From the NCBI GenBank assembly GCA_039030125.1, contig JBCCEV010000171.1:1-8430 (forward strand): DNA of 8,430 bases, written 5' to 3'. The notes beneath the pieces are model-generated. The model was not told the DNA's origin, ran no database searches, and was given only the letters and a program-made list of their open reading frames with translations. Made by a program: the position numbers and the translations under genes. This DNA comes from JBCCEV01 sp039030125 (GTDB lineage Bacteria > Pseudomonadota > Gammaproteobacteria > Ga0077536). Positions 1-6,148 of this stretch are shown piece after piece; the first letter of the stretch is position 1, and each line of letters starts with the position of its first letter.

Positions 1-2
1 CC

Positions 3-176
3 GCGGTCTCACGCCGCGATGAATCTGGGGTTGATGTCGCCTACGGCGTGTCCGTTAAAGGACGGATACTCAAAGACCTCTGGTTCGGCGTCGACTGGAC
101 CCGCTACGAACTTGGCCCATCGGATGTCGACGTCGGATACTTAGCCGGTACATTTGAATATCGATTCGGAAAATGA
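3..176 (+). CDS. C-terminal end of an outer-membrane beta-barrel protein (partial)
   Basis: An open frame enters from the left edge and ends at a TGA at 174-176, giving the last 57 residues of a protein. It has alternating polar and hydrophobic residues typical of amphipathic transmembrane beta strands, for example LWFGVDWTRYEL and VGYLAGTFEYRFGK. Two-strand hairpins joined by short turns rich in Gly, Asp and Pro are apparent. The end resembles C-terminal strands of small OmpA/OmpW-like or 'outer membrane beta-barrel domain' proteins, which carry an aromatic residue near the terminus. Here that is the Tyr-Arg-Phe-Gly-Lys end, although the last residue is Lys rather than the classical Phe. Family and function cannot be fixed because the N-terminal part is outside the window. 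It converges on the SDR gene with 18 bases between stops, and I see no clear terminator in that gap. Confidence 0.6.
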   Translation, partial: AVSRRDESGVDVAYGVSVKGRILKDLWFGVDWTRYELGPSDVDVGYLAGTFEYRFGK

Positions 177-194
177 GTCTCGTTTAGCGTTGGT

Positions 195-920
195 TCAGAA
201 CGTCCAATCCTCCGTATAGGGACGCAGCTCCACCTCATTGCTCCACGCACTTTTCGGCTGCTGATGCACCCAATAATACGTTTCAGCAACGTCTTCCGTT
301 TTTGACATTTCCTCCGGCGTAATACTATCGCCATAGGCTTTCCTAACGCCCGGGGTGTCGAGCGCGCAATCGAGCCTGACATGCACAACATGCACACCGT
401 TCACCGCGTACTTTTTAGCAAGGCTTTGCGACAAACCACGCAGACCAAATTTCCCCAACGCATACAGCGGGTTTGATCGCGAACCGCGGAGCGCCGCGGT
501 CGCGCTTGAGTAAATCACGGTGCCTGCGCCCGCTTCAATCATGGCGGGCATCGTTGCTTTGGCAACGGCCAAGGCACCAACCACTTCTTCCTGGTAGTTG
601 ATCATTAATTCTTCGTATTCAAGCTCGAGCGGCGCTTTGCGCGCGTAGTAACCACGCACGTTGTAGATCACCACAGAGGCCGGCCCGAGTTTCTCGGCGC
701 TTGCCGCACAAGCGGCTTCTATAGTTTGGGGATCGCGCGCGTCGACAGGGAAAAACTCGGCTTTCGCACCGGCCTCACTGGCAGCCTTGATGGCGGCGCC
801 ACTGCCTTCTTGAGATCGCGACATGAGCGCCATATCGAAACCTTCGGCGGCGAATTTACCGGCCAGGGCTTGGCCCAGCCCTTCGCCACCACCAACCAAA
901 ATACAAACGGGCTTCGCCAT
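195..920 (-). CDS. SDR-family NAD(P)-dependent oxidoreductase
   Basis: A 241-residue Rossmann-fold short-chain dehydrogenase/reductase, a normal length for classical SDRs. It is a cytoplasmic NAD(P)(H)-dependent alcohol/ketone oxidoreductase whose substrate cannot be told. Visible motifs are the nucleotide-binding GGGEGLG at residues 10-16 (TGxxxGxG equivalent), Asp60 in the position that contacts the adenine, and the catalytic YxxxK at Tyr153-Lys157, with Ser138/Ser139 as the catalytic serine. The usual NNAG after beta-4 is replaced by NVRG at 87-90, and the first glycine motif has Gly for Thr, so this is a divergent subgroup. The ATG at 920 is chosen because GGAG lies 6 bases upstream. A longer reading from 965 adds 15 residues without SDR character. 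It is transcribed away from the DUF2461 gene and converges on the barrel gene. The family is secure; the reaction is not. Confidence 0.93.
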   Translation of the reverse strand: MAKPVCILVGGGEGLGQALAGKFAAEGFDMALMSRSQEGSGAAIKAASEAGAKAEFFPVDARDPQTIEAACAASAEKLGPASVVIYNVRGYYARKAPLELEYEELMINYQEEVVGALAVAKATMPAMIEAGAGTVIYSSATAALRGSRSNPLYALGKFGLRGLSQSLAKKYAVNGVHVVHVRLDCALDTPGVRKAYGDSITPEEMSKTEDVAETYYWVHQQPKSAWSNEVELRPYTEDWTF

Positions 921-1022
921 ATCGTGCTCCAGAGTCGTTTTATGATCCGACAATGGTTGACGCAACGCGCCCCGATTTCAATACTGCGTCTATAGCAAGT
1001 AGTCAACGAGGATCGAGCACCA
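920..1022. promoter_or_regulatory. Divergent intergenic region with a candidate sigma70 promoter for the DUF2461 gene
   Basis: About 100 bases separate two divergent start codons. On the plus strand TTGACG at 957-962 is followed, after 17 bases, by AATACT at 980-985, a fair sigma70 match that would give a leader of about 30 bases. The hexamers GTTGAC (956-961) and GTCAAC (1002-1007) form an inverted pair about 40 bases apart, so the minus strand also carries a TTGAC-type -35 candidate. Its matching -10 is poorer. This is pattern matching only. Confidence 0.4.
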
Positions 1023-1711
1023 TGCCCAGTTTCGAAGGGTTTCCTAAAGATTGCATTCCTTATCTGAAGAAGCTCGCCAAGAACAACAACCGCAAATGGT
1101 TTAACGATCACAAGGATGACTACGAAAACAAAGTTCGGGAACCGGCTCTGGCCTTTATCGAAGCGATGGGACCCGAAATTCATAAGATCTCACCCTATTT
1201 CAAAGCGGTGCCCAAAAAGGTCGGTGGTTCGCTGATGCGCGTGTATCGGGATACGCGCTTTTCAAAAGATAAAACGCCTTACAAAACCAACATCGGCATT
1301 CAGTTTCGCCATGAAGCCGGCAAGGACGTGCATGCGCCGGGCTTCTATGTCCACATTGAACCGGGCGGCTGTTTTATTGGCGCGGGAATTTGGCACCCGG
1401 AATCGAAAGTGTTGCGCCAGATCCGGGATTTCATCGCCGATAACCCGAGCAGTTGGAAAAAGGCGACCCGTGGTGCTGGATTTAAGCGTAAATGGGAGCT
1501 TAGAGGCGATTCATTAATCCGCCCGCCCAAGGGCTTCGATCCTGAACATGAGCTGCTCGCCGACCTAAAGCGCAAGGATTTCATCGCCATTAGCGAAAAT
1601 CCTGAAGACATCATCAATTCGAAGAATTTTATCAAGACAGTCGGGCGTTCGTTCAAACAAACTGAGGCACTCATGAGCTACCTCTGCATGGCCGTGGAGC
1701 AACCCTTCTAA
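1022..1711 (+). CDS. DUF2461 (TIGR02453 family) protein
   Basis: A 229-residue soluble protein that I recognise as the DUF2461/TIGR02453 family, whose biochemical role is not established. Family hallmarks are the N-terminal block around WFNDHKDDYENKVREP (residues 26-41), the basic motif RDTRFSKDKTPYKTN at 76-90, and the glycine-rich strand block GFYVHIEPGGCFIGAGIWHP at 107-126. These are followed by a helical Lys/Arg-rich C-terminal half. There is no signal peptide or membrane segment, so it is probably cytoplasmic. The length is typical of the family. The ATG at 1022 is used because GAGG lies at 1008-1011 and homology begins at the FxGF-like start; an upstream in-frame start at 953 adds 23 residues overlapping the promoter. 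It appears monocistronic. Confidence in the family is high; no function is proposed. Confidence 0.93.
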   Translation: MPSFEGFPKDCIPYLKKLAKNNNRKWFNDHKDDYENKVREPALAFIEAMGPEIHKISPYFKAVPKKVGGSLMRVYRDTRFSKDKTPYKTNIGIQFRHEAGKDVHAPGFYVHIEPGGCFIGAGIWHPESKVLRQIRDFIADNPSSWKKATRGAGFKRKWELRGDSLIRPPKGFDPEHELLADLKRKDFIAISENPEDIINSKNFIKTVGRSFKQTEALMSYLCMAVEQPF

Positions 1712-1980
1712 GCTGGTTTCGCCGGACACGCGCGCCGATAATTCAACGCGTTTCGTGGTTGGTGGGCGCCGCCGTACGATTTGCGGACGACGTGGGATCG
1801 GCGAAGACGACCACAAGTACTACCGGTCGGCATTCGCGTTTGGGCACAAACCAAGTACCGTGCTTGCTCGCTCCGATAATAACGGGGTATTTTTTACTCG
1901 CCGGTGTAACTTTGAAAGCCGTCTTGGAGCCGAATAATTCAACCGCTTCCTTCGCTACCCTGTTGTGCGAAACCTTTTCT

Positions 1981-2008
1981 TTGACAGGCGAAGGTGATGA
2001 TTTAGTAT
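1981..2008 (+). promoter_or_regulatory. Candidate sigma70 promoter for the MFS-surE pair
   Basis: A consensus -35 TTGACA at 1981-1986 is followed, after 16 bases, by TAGTAT at 2003-2008, a 4 of 6 match to the -10 consensus. Transcription would begin near 2015, leaving an untranslated leader of about 155 bases before the MFS ATG. That is unusually long and contains the inverted repeat at 2108-2144. The perfect -35 is the main support. Confidence 0.4.
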
Positions 2009-2107
2009 CCGCTAACGATCAGACGACATGGATCGTGGCGCTCACCGGCGCGAGCACTTTCGGCACGACGCACCATCGAGCGATCCCTAGCTAGCGCTCA
2101 TAAGGAT

Positions 2108-2147
2108 CCACCGGTGGTAAGGGTATCGACCCAGAGCCCGGTGGGGA
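2108..2147 (+). promoter_or_regulatory. Possible structured 5' leader upstream of the MFS gene
   Basis: CCACCGG at 2108-2114 is the exact reverse complement of CCGGTGG at 2138-2144, so an RNA stem of 7 base pairs can form. Inside its loop GGGT (2121-2124) and ACCC (2129-2132) form a second short stem. The 3' arm abuts GGGGAG (2143-2148), the only Shine-Dalgarno-like sequence before the gene. The first arm also lies within a 10-base perfect palindrome, CCACCGGTGG (2108-2117), and CCGGTGG occurs twice. It could be an RNA switch, a protein operator or chance. It matches no riboswitch class I know. Confidence 0.3.
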
Positions 2148-2171
2148 GTGAGAACACCCATTTTTTTAACC

Positions 2172-3398
2172 ATGCCAACAGCTAAAGTGAAAAACCCCGC
2201 TTCGAATCACGACGTTCAACTTATTGGCGTCGTTGGTTTCGCCCACGGCCTGAGTCACTTTTTTCAGCTGTTGTTGCCGCCGCTGTTTCCTTGGATCAAA
2301 GCCGAATTCGCGCTGAGCTACACCGAGCTTGGGCTGCTGATGACCACCATCTTTGTGATTTCGGCCGGCGGCCAAGCGGCTGCCGGATTTTTGGTCGACC
2401 GCTTTGGACCACACATTTCAATGTTTGGTGGGCTCGCCTGTTTTACCGCTGGGGCGGCGATTTGCGCAGTGGCTAGCGGCTACTGGACCCTGATGCTCGG
2501 CGGCGTTCTCCTCGGTCTGGGCAACGCCGTTTTTCATCCGGTGGACTACACCATTCTTAATAAATGTGTGTCGGCTAACCGGCTAGGCCCAGCGTACTCG
2601 GTACACGGATTACTCGGCAACGTGGGTTGGGGACTCGCACCGATATTCCTGGTCGGCCTGGCCGCGCCGTTCGGTTGGCGTTACGCCTTACTTGCCGCGG
2701 GGGTGTTGCCGGTGATCGTTATCGTGCTTTGGATCTGGTCATTACCATTGATGCGGAACGCGCAAGCGGTCCCTAGAGGCGTCAAAGATCCGGAGCCTGA
2801 CCAAGCACTCGCGTTCCTCCGAGAAAAAGCAATCTGGGGTTGCATTTTCTTTTTCTTGCTGGTCGCTACAGCGCTCGGCGCGTTTCAGAATTTTGGTCCA
2901 TCGGTGCTCATGGGTAACCATGCATTCCCATTGGAAACCGCCGCCTACTGCATCACCGTTTACATGTTTGGCAGCGCCGCTGGCATGTTCGCCGGGGGTT
3001 GGTTGGTAATGAAAAGCGACAAGCTTGAGATGAACATTACCGTTGCTCTTCTTTTAACCGCGCTGGCCGCAATAATGGTTGGCCTACAGTCCTCCTCGGT
3101 GCCGATTATTTTCGGCCTTATTGCGTTAATGGGTGTCGGCACGGGCCTGTCAGGGCCGTCGCGCGACATGCTGATCCGTGCGGCGACCCCGGCGGGCGCA
3201 ACGGGCAGGAGTTACGGTGTCGTCTATTCGGCGCTCGATTTAGGGTTAGCGATCGGCGCGCCGATCTTTGGCGCGCTTATGGACTGGGGATTTTCGACGA
3301 TGGTTTTTGCTGGGATCGGGCTGTGCTTTTTACTCGCTGCCTCGACAGTACTCTTGATTGCCTACTCACCCGCAACGTTGCGCACGCAACCGCTCTAA
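2172..3398 (+). CDS. MFS transporter, fosmidomycin-resistance (Fsr)-like
   Basis: A 408-residue inner-membrane permease of the major facilitator superfamily with about 12 predicted helices. A longer polar loop around residues 195-222 separates the two six-helix halves. Motif A is seen as GFLVDRFGP at 72-80 between helices 2 and 3, with a related RDMLIRAATP...GRSYGVVYSALDLGLAIGAP block in the second half (331-364). The segment FHPVDYTILNKCVSANRLGPAYSVHGLLGN at about 121-150 resembles the HPAA...R...A.SIHGxxGNLG region of Fsr-type drug exporters. That suggests proton-coupled export, but uptake cannot be excluded. The start is uncertain: the ATG at 2172 gives a usual MFS N-terminus but has no close ribosome binding site, while an in-frame GTG at 2148 overlaps the GGGGAG. 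surE follows after 18 bases, so the two are probably cotranscribed. The substrate is unknown. Confidence 0.9.
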   Translation: MPTAKVKNPASNHDVQLIGVVGFAHGLSHFFQLLLPPLFPWIKAEFALSYTELGLLMTTIFVISAGGQAAAGFLVDRFGPHISMFGGLACFTAGAAICAVASGYWTLMLGGVLLGLGNAVFHPVDYTILNKCVSANRLGPAYSVHGLLGNVGWGLAPIFLVGLAAPFGWRYALLAAGVLPVIVIVLWIWSLPLMRNAQAVPRGVKDPEPDQALAFLREKAIWGCIFFFLLVATALGAFQNFGPSVLMGNHAFPLETAAYCITVYMFGSAAGMFAGGWLVMKSDKLEMNITVALLLTALAAIMVGLQSSSVPIIFGLIALMGVGTGLSGPSRDMLIRAATPAGATGRSYGVVYSALDLGLAIGAPIFGALMDWGFSTMVFAGIGLCFLLAASTVLLIAYSPATLRTQPL

Positions 3399-3416
3399 GG
3401 GCTCAAGTTAACTCCT

Positions 3417-4190
3417 ATGTCACAATCACATCGTATTTTGGTTACCAATGACGATGGCATCCAGGCGCCAGGTCTGGCGCTGCTCGAAGCCATTGCGCGC
3501 TCCATATCGGAAGACGTCTGGGTCGTTGCTCCGGATTCGGAGAGAAGCGGTTTTTCACACTCCGTTTCGTTGACCCAGCCCGTCCGCATGCAGCAACTGG
3601 GAGACAAACGCTACCAAGTTTCCGGAACGCCAACCGATTGCGTGCTGTTGGCGGCATGCGAACTGATGCCCGAACACAAACCCACGCTGGTGTTGTCCGG
3701 TATTAACGGCGGCGCCAATTTAAGCGAGGACGTGAGCTACTCGGGTACCGCCGCAGCGGCAATGGAAGGCACGCTGATGGGGATCCGAGCGCTGGCGCTC
3801 AGCCAGTTGCGCAACAGTGAGGGCGTTCCCGATTTCGCCGTCGCCGAACGCTTCGCGCCTGATCTGGTGCGCGAATTAATCGCTCTGGAACATTGGCCAA
3901 AAGACTCTTTTATCAACATTAATTTTCCTGCGGTTGCGCCATCGGAAATCTCGGGAACGCGCATTACAAGAATGGGTCAGCGCCCGCCGGGTGCTTTCTC
4001 GGTACTCGCGCGCCAAGACGCGCGTAAATACCCCTACTATTGGATCAGCATCACCTACCCGCCAGGGGGCGAGGAGACCGCCACGGATTTAGAAGCGGTC
4101 GCGGAGAAAGCAATCTCCATCACACCGATAAAAATGGATTTCACCGATCACCATTGGCGCGCAGAACTGGAAAAGTCGCTTAGCGGTTAG
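3417..4190 (+). CDS. surE: 5'/3'-nucleotidase SurE
   Basis: A 257-residue SurE survival protein, a metal-dependent phosphatase that removes phosphate from nucleoside 5'- or 3'-monophosphates and in some species short polyphosphate. It acts in the cytoplasm as a dimer or tetramer. The four metal ligands of the family are present: Asp12 and Asp13 in VTNDDG, Ser44 in SERSGFSHS, and Asn97 in LSGINGGANL. Other conserved blocks are SGTPTDCVLLA (69-79), YSGTAAAAMEG (108-118) and the C-terminal SITPIKMDFT. Length is close to the 253 residues of the E. coli protein. In many gammaproteobacteria surE sits with pcm, nlpD and rpoS; here it instead follows an MFS exporter by 18 bases and converges on the LLM gene with 7 bases between stops. 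The ribosome binding site is weak, which fits translation in the wake of the upstream gene. Confidence 0.96.
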   Translation: MSQSHRILVTNDDGIQAPGLALLEAIARSISEDVWVVAPDSERSGFSHSVSLTQPVRMQQLGDKRYQVSGTPTDCVLLAACELMPEHKPTLVLSGINGGANLSEDVSYSGTAAAAMEGTLMGIRALALSQLRNSEGVPDFAVAERFAPDLVRELIALEHWPKDSFININFPAVAPSEISGTRITRMGQRPPGAFSVLARQDARKYPYYWISITYPPGGEETATDLEAVAEKAISITPIKMDFTDHHWRAELEKSLSG

Positions 4191-4197
4191 CCGCCAT

Positions 4198-5265
4198 TCA
4201 GCGTGCTCCCCGTGCCTCTAAGCGCGGAATGATCTCGTCGATAAAGCGTTTAGTGTCGAGCTGATAATCCATGTAGCTCATGAGCACGCCGTCGATACCG
4301 CGCTCGTACATCTGCGCGATCCCGTCGGCGATATCATCGGCCGTGCCGAGCATCGGCAAAGAACCCGCACCAAAGGAGAACGTTTCCAAGGTTTGCTGAT
4401 TGAACGATTCGCTTTCGAGCCCCGCGCCATCCGCCCAATTGCGAACAGCAACCTCATCCATTTGCTCAACGACTTTGTCTTTCTCGGCATAAGCGGCTTC
4501 GCGGGTATCGGCCCAAACGGGCTGCAAGGTGGACACGATCCGAACGCTTCGGCCTTCACGCGCCGCGCGGCCCTTGATATCCGCCGCGATTTCTTCCGCA
4601 TCGTCAATGCTCATCGGACCGATGAAAGACCAATCACACTGGCGGGCCACAACTTCACGGGCATCGTTGGAGGTTCCGGCATTCACGATCGGTGGATGTG
4701 GCTTACACACTGGCTGCGGCTTTAAATAGCCATCGGTGATTTTGTAATGCTCGGACTCGAAGTTGAATGTCCCTGGCGTCTCCATCCACAAGCCTTTAAG
4801 GATCTTGATGAAATCCTCGGAGCGCTCATAGCGTTTACCGTGATCCAGCATTTCGATGCCCATCATGTCGAATTCGGTGCGGTTCCAACCACTGACGATA
4901 TTGATCCCCCAGCGCCCGCCACTGATGTGATCCAAGGTCGCCCCCATCTTCGCGACCACAACCGGGTTGAATACGGGTACGTGCACGGTCGAGAAAATCT
5001 GGATCCGCTCGGTGATGGCGAGCAAGCTCGCTGCCCAGGTCATGGTTTCGAGTGACTTGCCGTGATAGTCGATTTCGCCGCCAATGGTTTTCCAGCGACT
5101 CACCGGGAATAAATAGTCGAAACCACCCGACTCCGCCGTCTGCGCAATGCGGCGGTTCACATCGAACGTCCAATCGTCTGGATCGGATTTGTATTTCGAG
5201 ATGTTGAGGCTGTTACTCACCGTTGGCATGAAGATGCCAAGCTTGAGCTTTTCACGGTCGACCAA
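4198..5265 (-). CDS. LLM-class flavin-dependent monooxygenase (SfnG/RutA-like)
   Basis: A 355-residue TIM-barrel enzyme of the bacterial luciferase-like superfamily, expected to use reduced FMN from a separate reductase plus O2 to oxidise a small organic substrate. Subgroup signatures include the YHGKSLETMTWAASLLAITERI block (67-88), STVHVPVFNPVVVAKMGATLDHISGGRWGINIVSGW (92-127), GKRYERSEDFIKILKGLW (143-160) and GYLKPQPVCKPHPPIVNAG (179-197). These resemble dimethylsulfone monooxygenase SfnG, pyrimidine monooxygenase RutA and alkanesulfonate monooxygenase SsuD, with SfnG the closest to my eye. The start is a TTG at 5265, supported by a full AAGGAG (5277 to 5272) exactly 6 bases upstream; the first internal ATG would cut into the first beta strand. 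It is divergent from the crotonase gene and lacks an adjacent flavin reductase. The superfamily is certain and the substrate unknown. Confidence 0.93.
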   Translation of the reverse strand: MVDREKLKLGIFMPTVSNSLNISKYKSDPDDWTFDVNRRIAQTAESGGFDYLFPVSRWKTIGGEIDYHGKSLETMTWAASLLAITERIQIFSTVHVPVFNPVVVAKMGATLDHISGGRWGINIVSGWNRTEFDMMGIEMLDHGKRYERSEDFIKILKGLWMETPGTFNFESEHYKITDGYLKPQPVCKPHPPIVNAGTSNDAREVVARQCDWSFIGPMSIDDAEEIAADIKGRAAREGRSVRIVSTLQPVWADTREAAYAEKDKVVEQMDEVAVRNWADGAGLESESFNQQTLETFSFGAGSLPMLGTADDIADGIAQMYERGIDGVLMSYMDYQLDTKRFIDEIIPRLEARGAR

Positions 5266-5271
5266 AACGCA

Positions 5272-5277
5272 CTCCTT
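5272..5277 (-). promoter_or_regulatory. Ribosome binding site fixing a TTG start
   Basis: AAGGAG on the minus strand sits 6 bases before the TTG at 5265-5263. It is the best Shine-Dalgarno in the window and decides the rare start codon of the LLM monooxygenase over the internal ATG at residue 13. Confidence 0.8.
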
Positions 5278-5280
5278 AGT

Positions 5281-5306
5281 CTAACGAGCGGCCGTTATTC
5301 TAACGA
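5281..5306. promoter_or_regulatory. TAACG repeats between the LLM and crotonase genes (possible operator)
   Basis: TCTAACGA occurs twice in direct orientation (5280-5287 and 5299-5306), 19 bases apart. Between them CGTTA (5293-5297) pairs with TAACG (5301-5305) as an inverted repeat with a 3-base gap. The cluster lies just upstream of the LLM ribosome binding site in the divergent region, where a regulator binding site would be expected. No regulator gene lies next to it, and the elements are short enough to arise by chance. Confidence 0.25.
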
Positions 5307-5389
5307 TCCCTGAGCCTTTTGCGTTGGTATTACCATCGCCTCGCGGCCTCACCTGTGCTTACAATGCCCGCGACACCCGGAGACCTAAA

Positions 5390-6148
5390 ATGCTCGATGA
5401 AACCTGTCTCTTAGAGTCGTTAGAAAACAACGTTCTGACGCTGACGATGAATCGCATGGCGCGCCATCACGCCCTCAATGCGGATCTTATCGGTGCCTTG
5501 GGCAACGCAATCGACCGTGCCGAGCGAGACGATGAAATAAAAGTAGTAGTCCTCACCGGCGCCGGCGAAAAATCGTTTTGCGCCGGCGCCGACATGCTCG
5601 AAGCCAGCGGTATCGAAAATCCGGACGCCCCCAACACCTCGATTTCGGCTTCGAAGTTACAAGAACGTTTCCTGCACTCCCCGGTTCCGATCATCGCCGC
5701 CATTAATGGCTACTGTTACGGCGGTGGTGCATGGCTCGCAATCGCCTGCGATATTCGCTTTGGGGGATCCAACGCAACATTTCGCCTGCCGGGATGCGAG
5801 TACGGCTTAGTGGTAGCGGCGGCGACCTTGCCGCGCTTAGTTGGCTCTGCTAAGGCCAAAGAATGGATCTATTCGGCGCGTAAGTTTGATGCCGAAGAAG
5901 CATTTGAATTCGGCTTGCTCAATAGCGTGCACAAACCCGAAAACCTAATGTCCGCTACATATGAATTGGCACAGCAAATCGCCGCCAACAGCGCGCCGGC
6001 TGTCCGGGAGTGCAAACGCATTATTAATATGGCCTCGCTCAGTGACGAGGCGGCGGCACAGGAAGTTGCATCAAACGAGATTCTTCGGGGTAGCCCCGAG
6101 CAAGTTGAGCGCTTTGTGGCGGCGACCAAAAAGGTTACTGGTCGCTAG
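5390..6148 (+). CDS. Crotonase-fold (enoyl-CoA hydratase/isomerase family) protein with atypical active site
   Basis: A 252-residue protein of the crotonase superfamily, which binds acyl-CoA thioesters and stabilises an enolate through a two-backbone-NH oxyanion hole. That framework is intact: KSFCAGADM (61-69, Ala65) and NGYCYGGGAWLAIACDIRFG (106-125, Gly112). However, the positions of the two catalytic glutamates of rat enoyl-CoA hydratase (Glu144, Glu164) appear to be Trp115 and Gly135. A nearby Glu137 is shifted by two residues. Ordinary hydration is therefore doubtful, and isomerase, hydrolase, dehalogenase, decarboxylase or other chemistry is possible. The ATG at 5390 is preferred because GGAGA (5379-5383) precedes it and homology starts there; an upstream TTG at 5324 adds 22 non-homologous residues. 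It is divergent from the LLM gene, and its stop overlaps that of the dioxygenase gene. The fold is sure, the reaction unknown. Confidence 0.93.
   Translation: MLDETCLLESLENNVLTLTMNRMARHHALNADLIGALGNAIDRAERDDEIKVVVLTGAGEKSFCAGADMLEASGIENPDAPNTSISASKLQERFLHSPVPIIAAINGYCYGGGAWLAIACDIRFGGSNATFRLPGCEYGLVVAAATLPRLVGSAKAKEWIYSARKFDAEEAFEFGLLNSVHKPENLMSATYELAQQIAANSAPAVRECKRIINMASLSDEAAAQEVASNEILRGSPEQVERFVAATKKVTGR

Larger units (their letters stand above)
1712..2171. other. Gene-poor stretch between the DUF2461 and MFS genes
   Basis: No convincing gene is seen here. A plus-strand frame (1759-2094) stays open for 111 codons, but it begins with TTG, lacks a ribosome binding site and gives a protein of no recognisable family. 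On the opposite strand, roughly 2015 down to 1748 is also open, reading through segments such as KEAVELFGSKTAFKV and YPVIIGASKHGTWFVPKRE. It has no ATG and is closed upstream by a TGA. This second frame looks slightly more protein-like and may be a decayed gene remnant. The 3' part carries the promoter and leader elements annotated separately. No tRNA, repeat array or clear terminator is visible. Confidence 0.5.

Noticed and set aside
953..1021. Upstream extension of the DUF2461 gene
   Set aside because: It overlaps the candidate promoter and adds 23 residues without family character; the ATG at 1022 has a ribosome binding site.
719..1183. 154-codon minus-strand frame across the SDR start and the DUF2461 gene
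   Set aside because: Shadow of the two real genes; its middle is simply the SDR N-terminus in a shifted frame.
1759..2094. 111-codon plus-strand open frame
   Set aside because: TTG start, no ribosome binding site and no recognisable family; treated as part of a gene-poor stretch.
5324..5389. Longer start of the crotonase gene
   Set aside because: TTG start without a ribosome binding site; the ATG at 5390 has GGAGA upstream and homology begins there.
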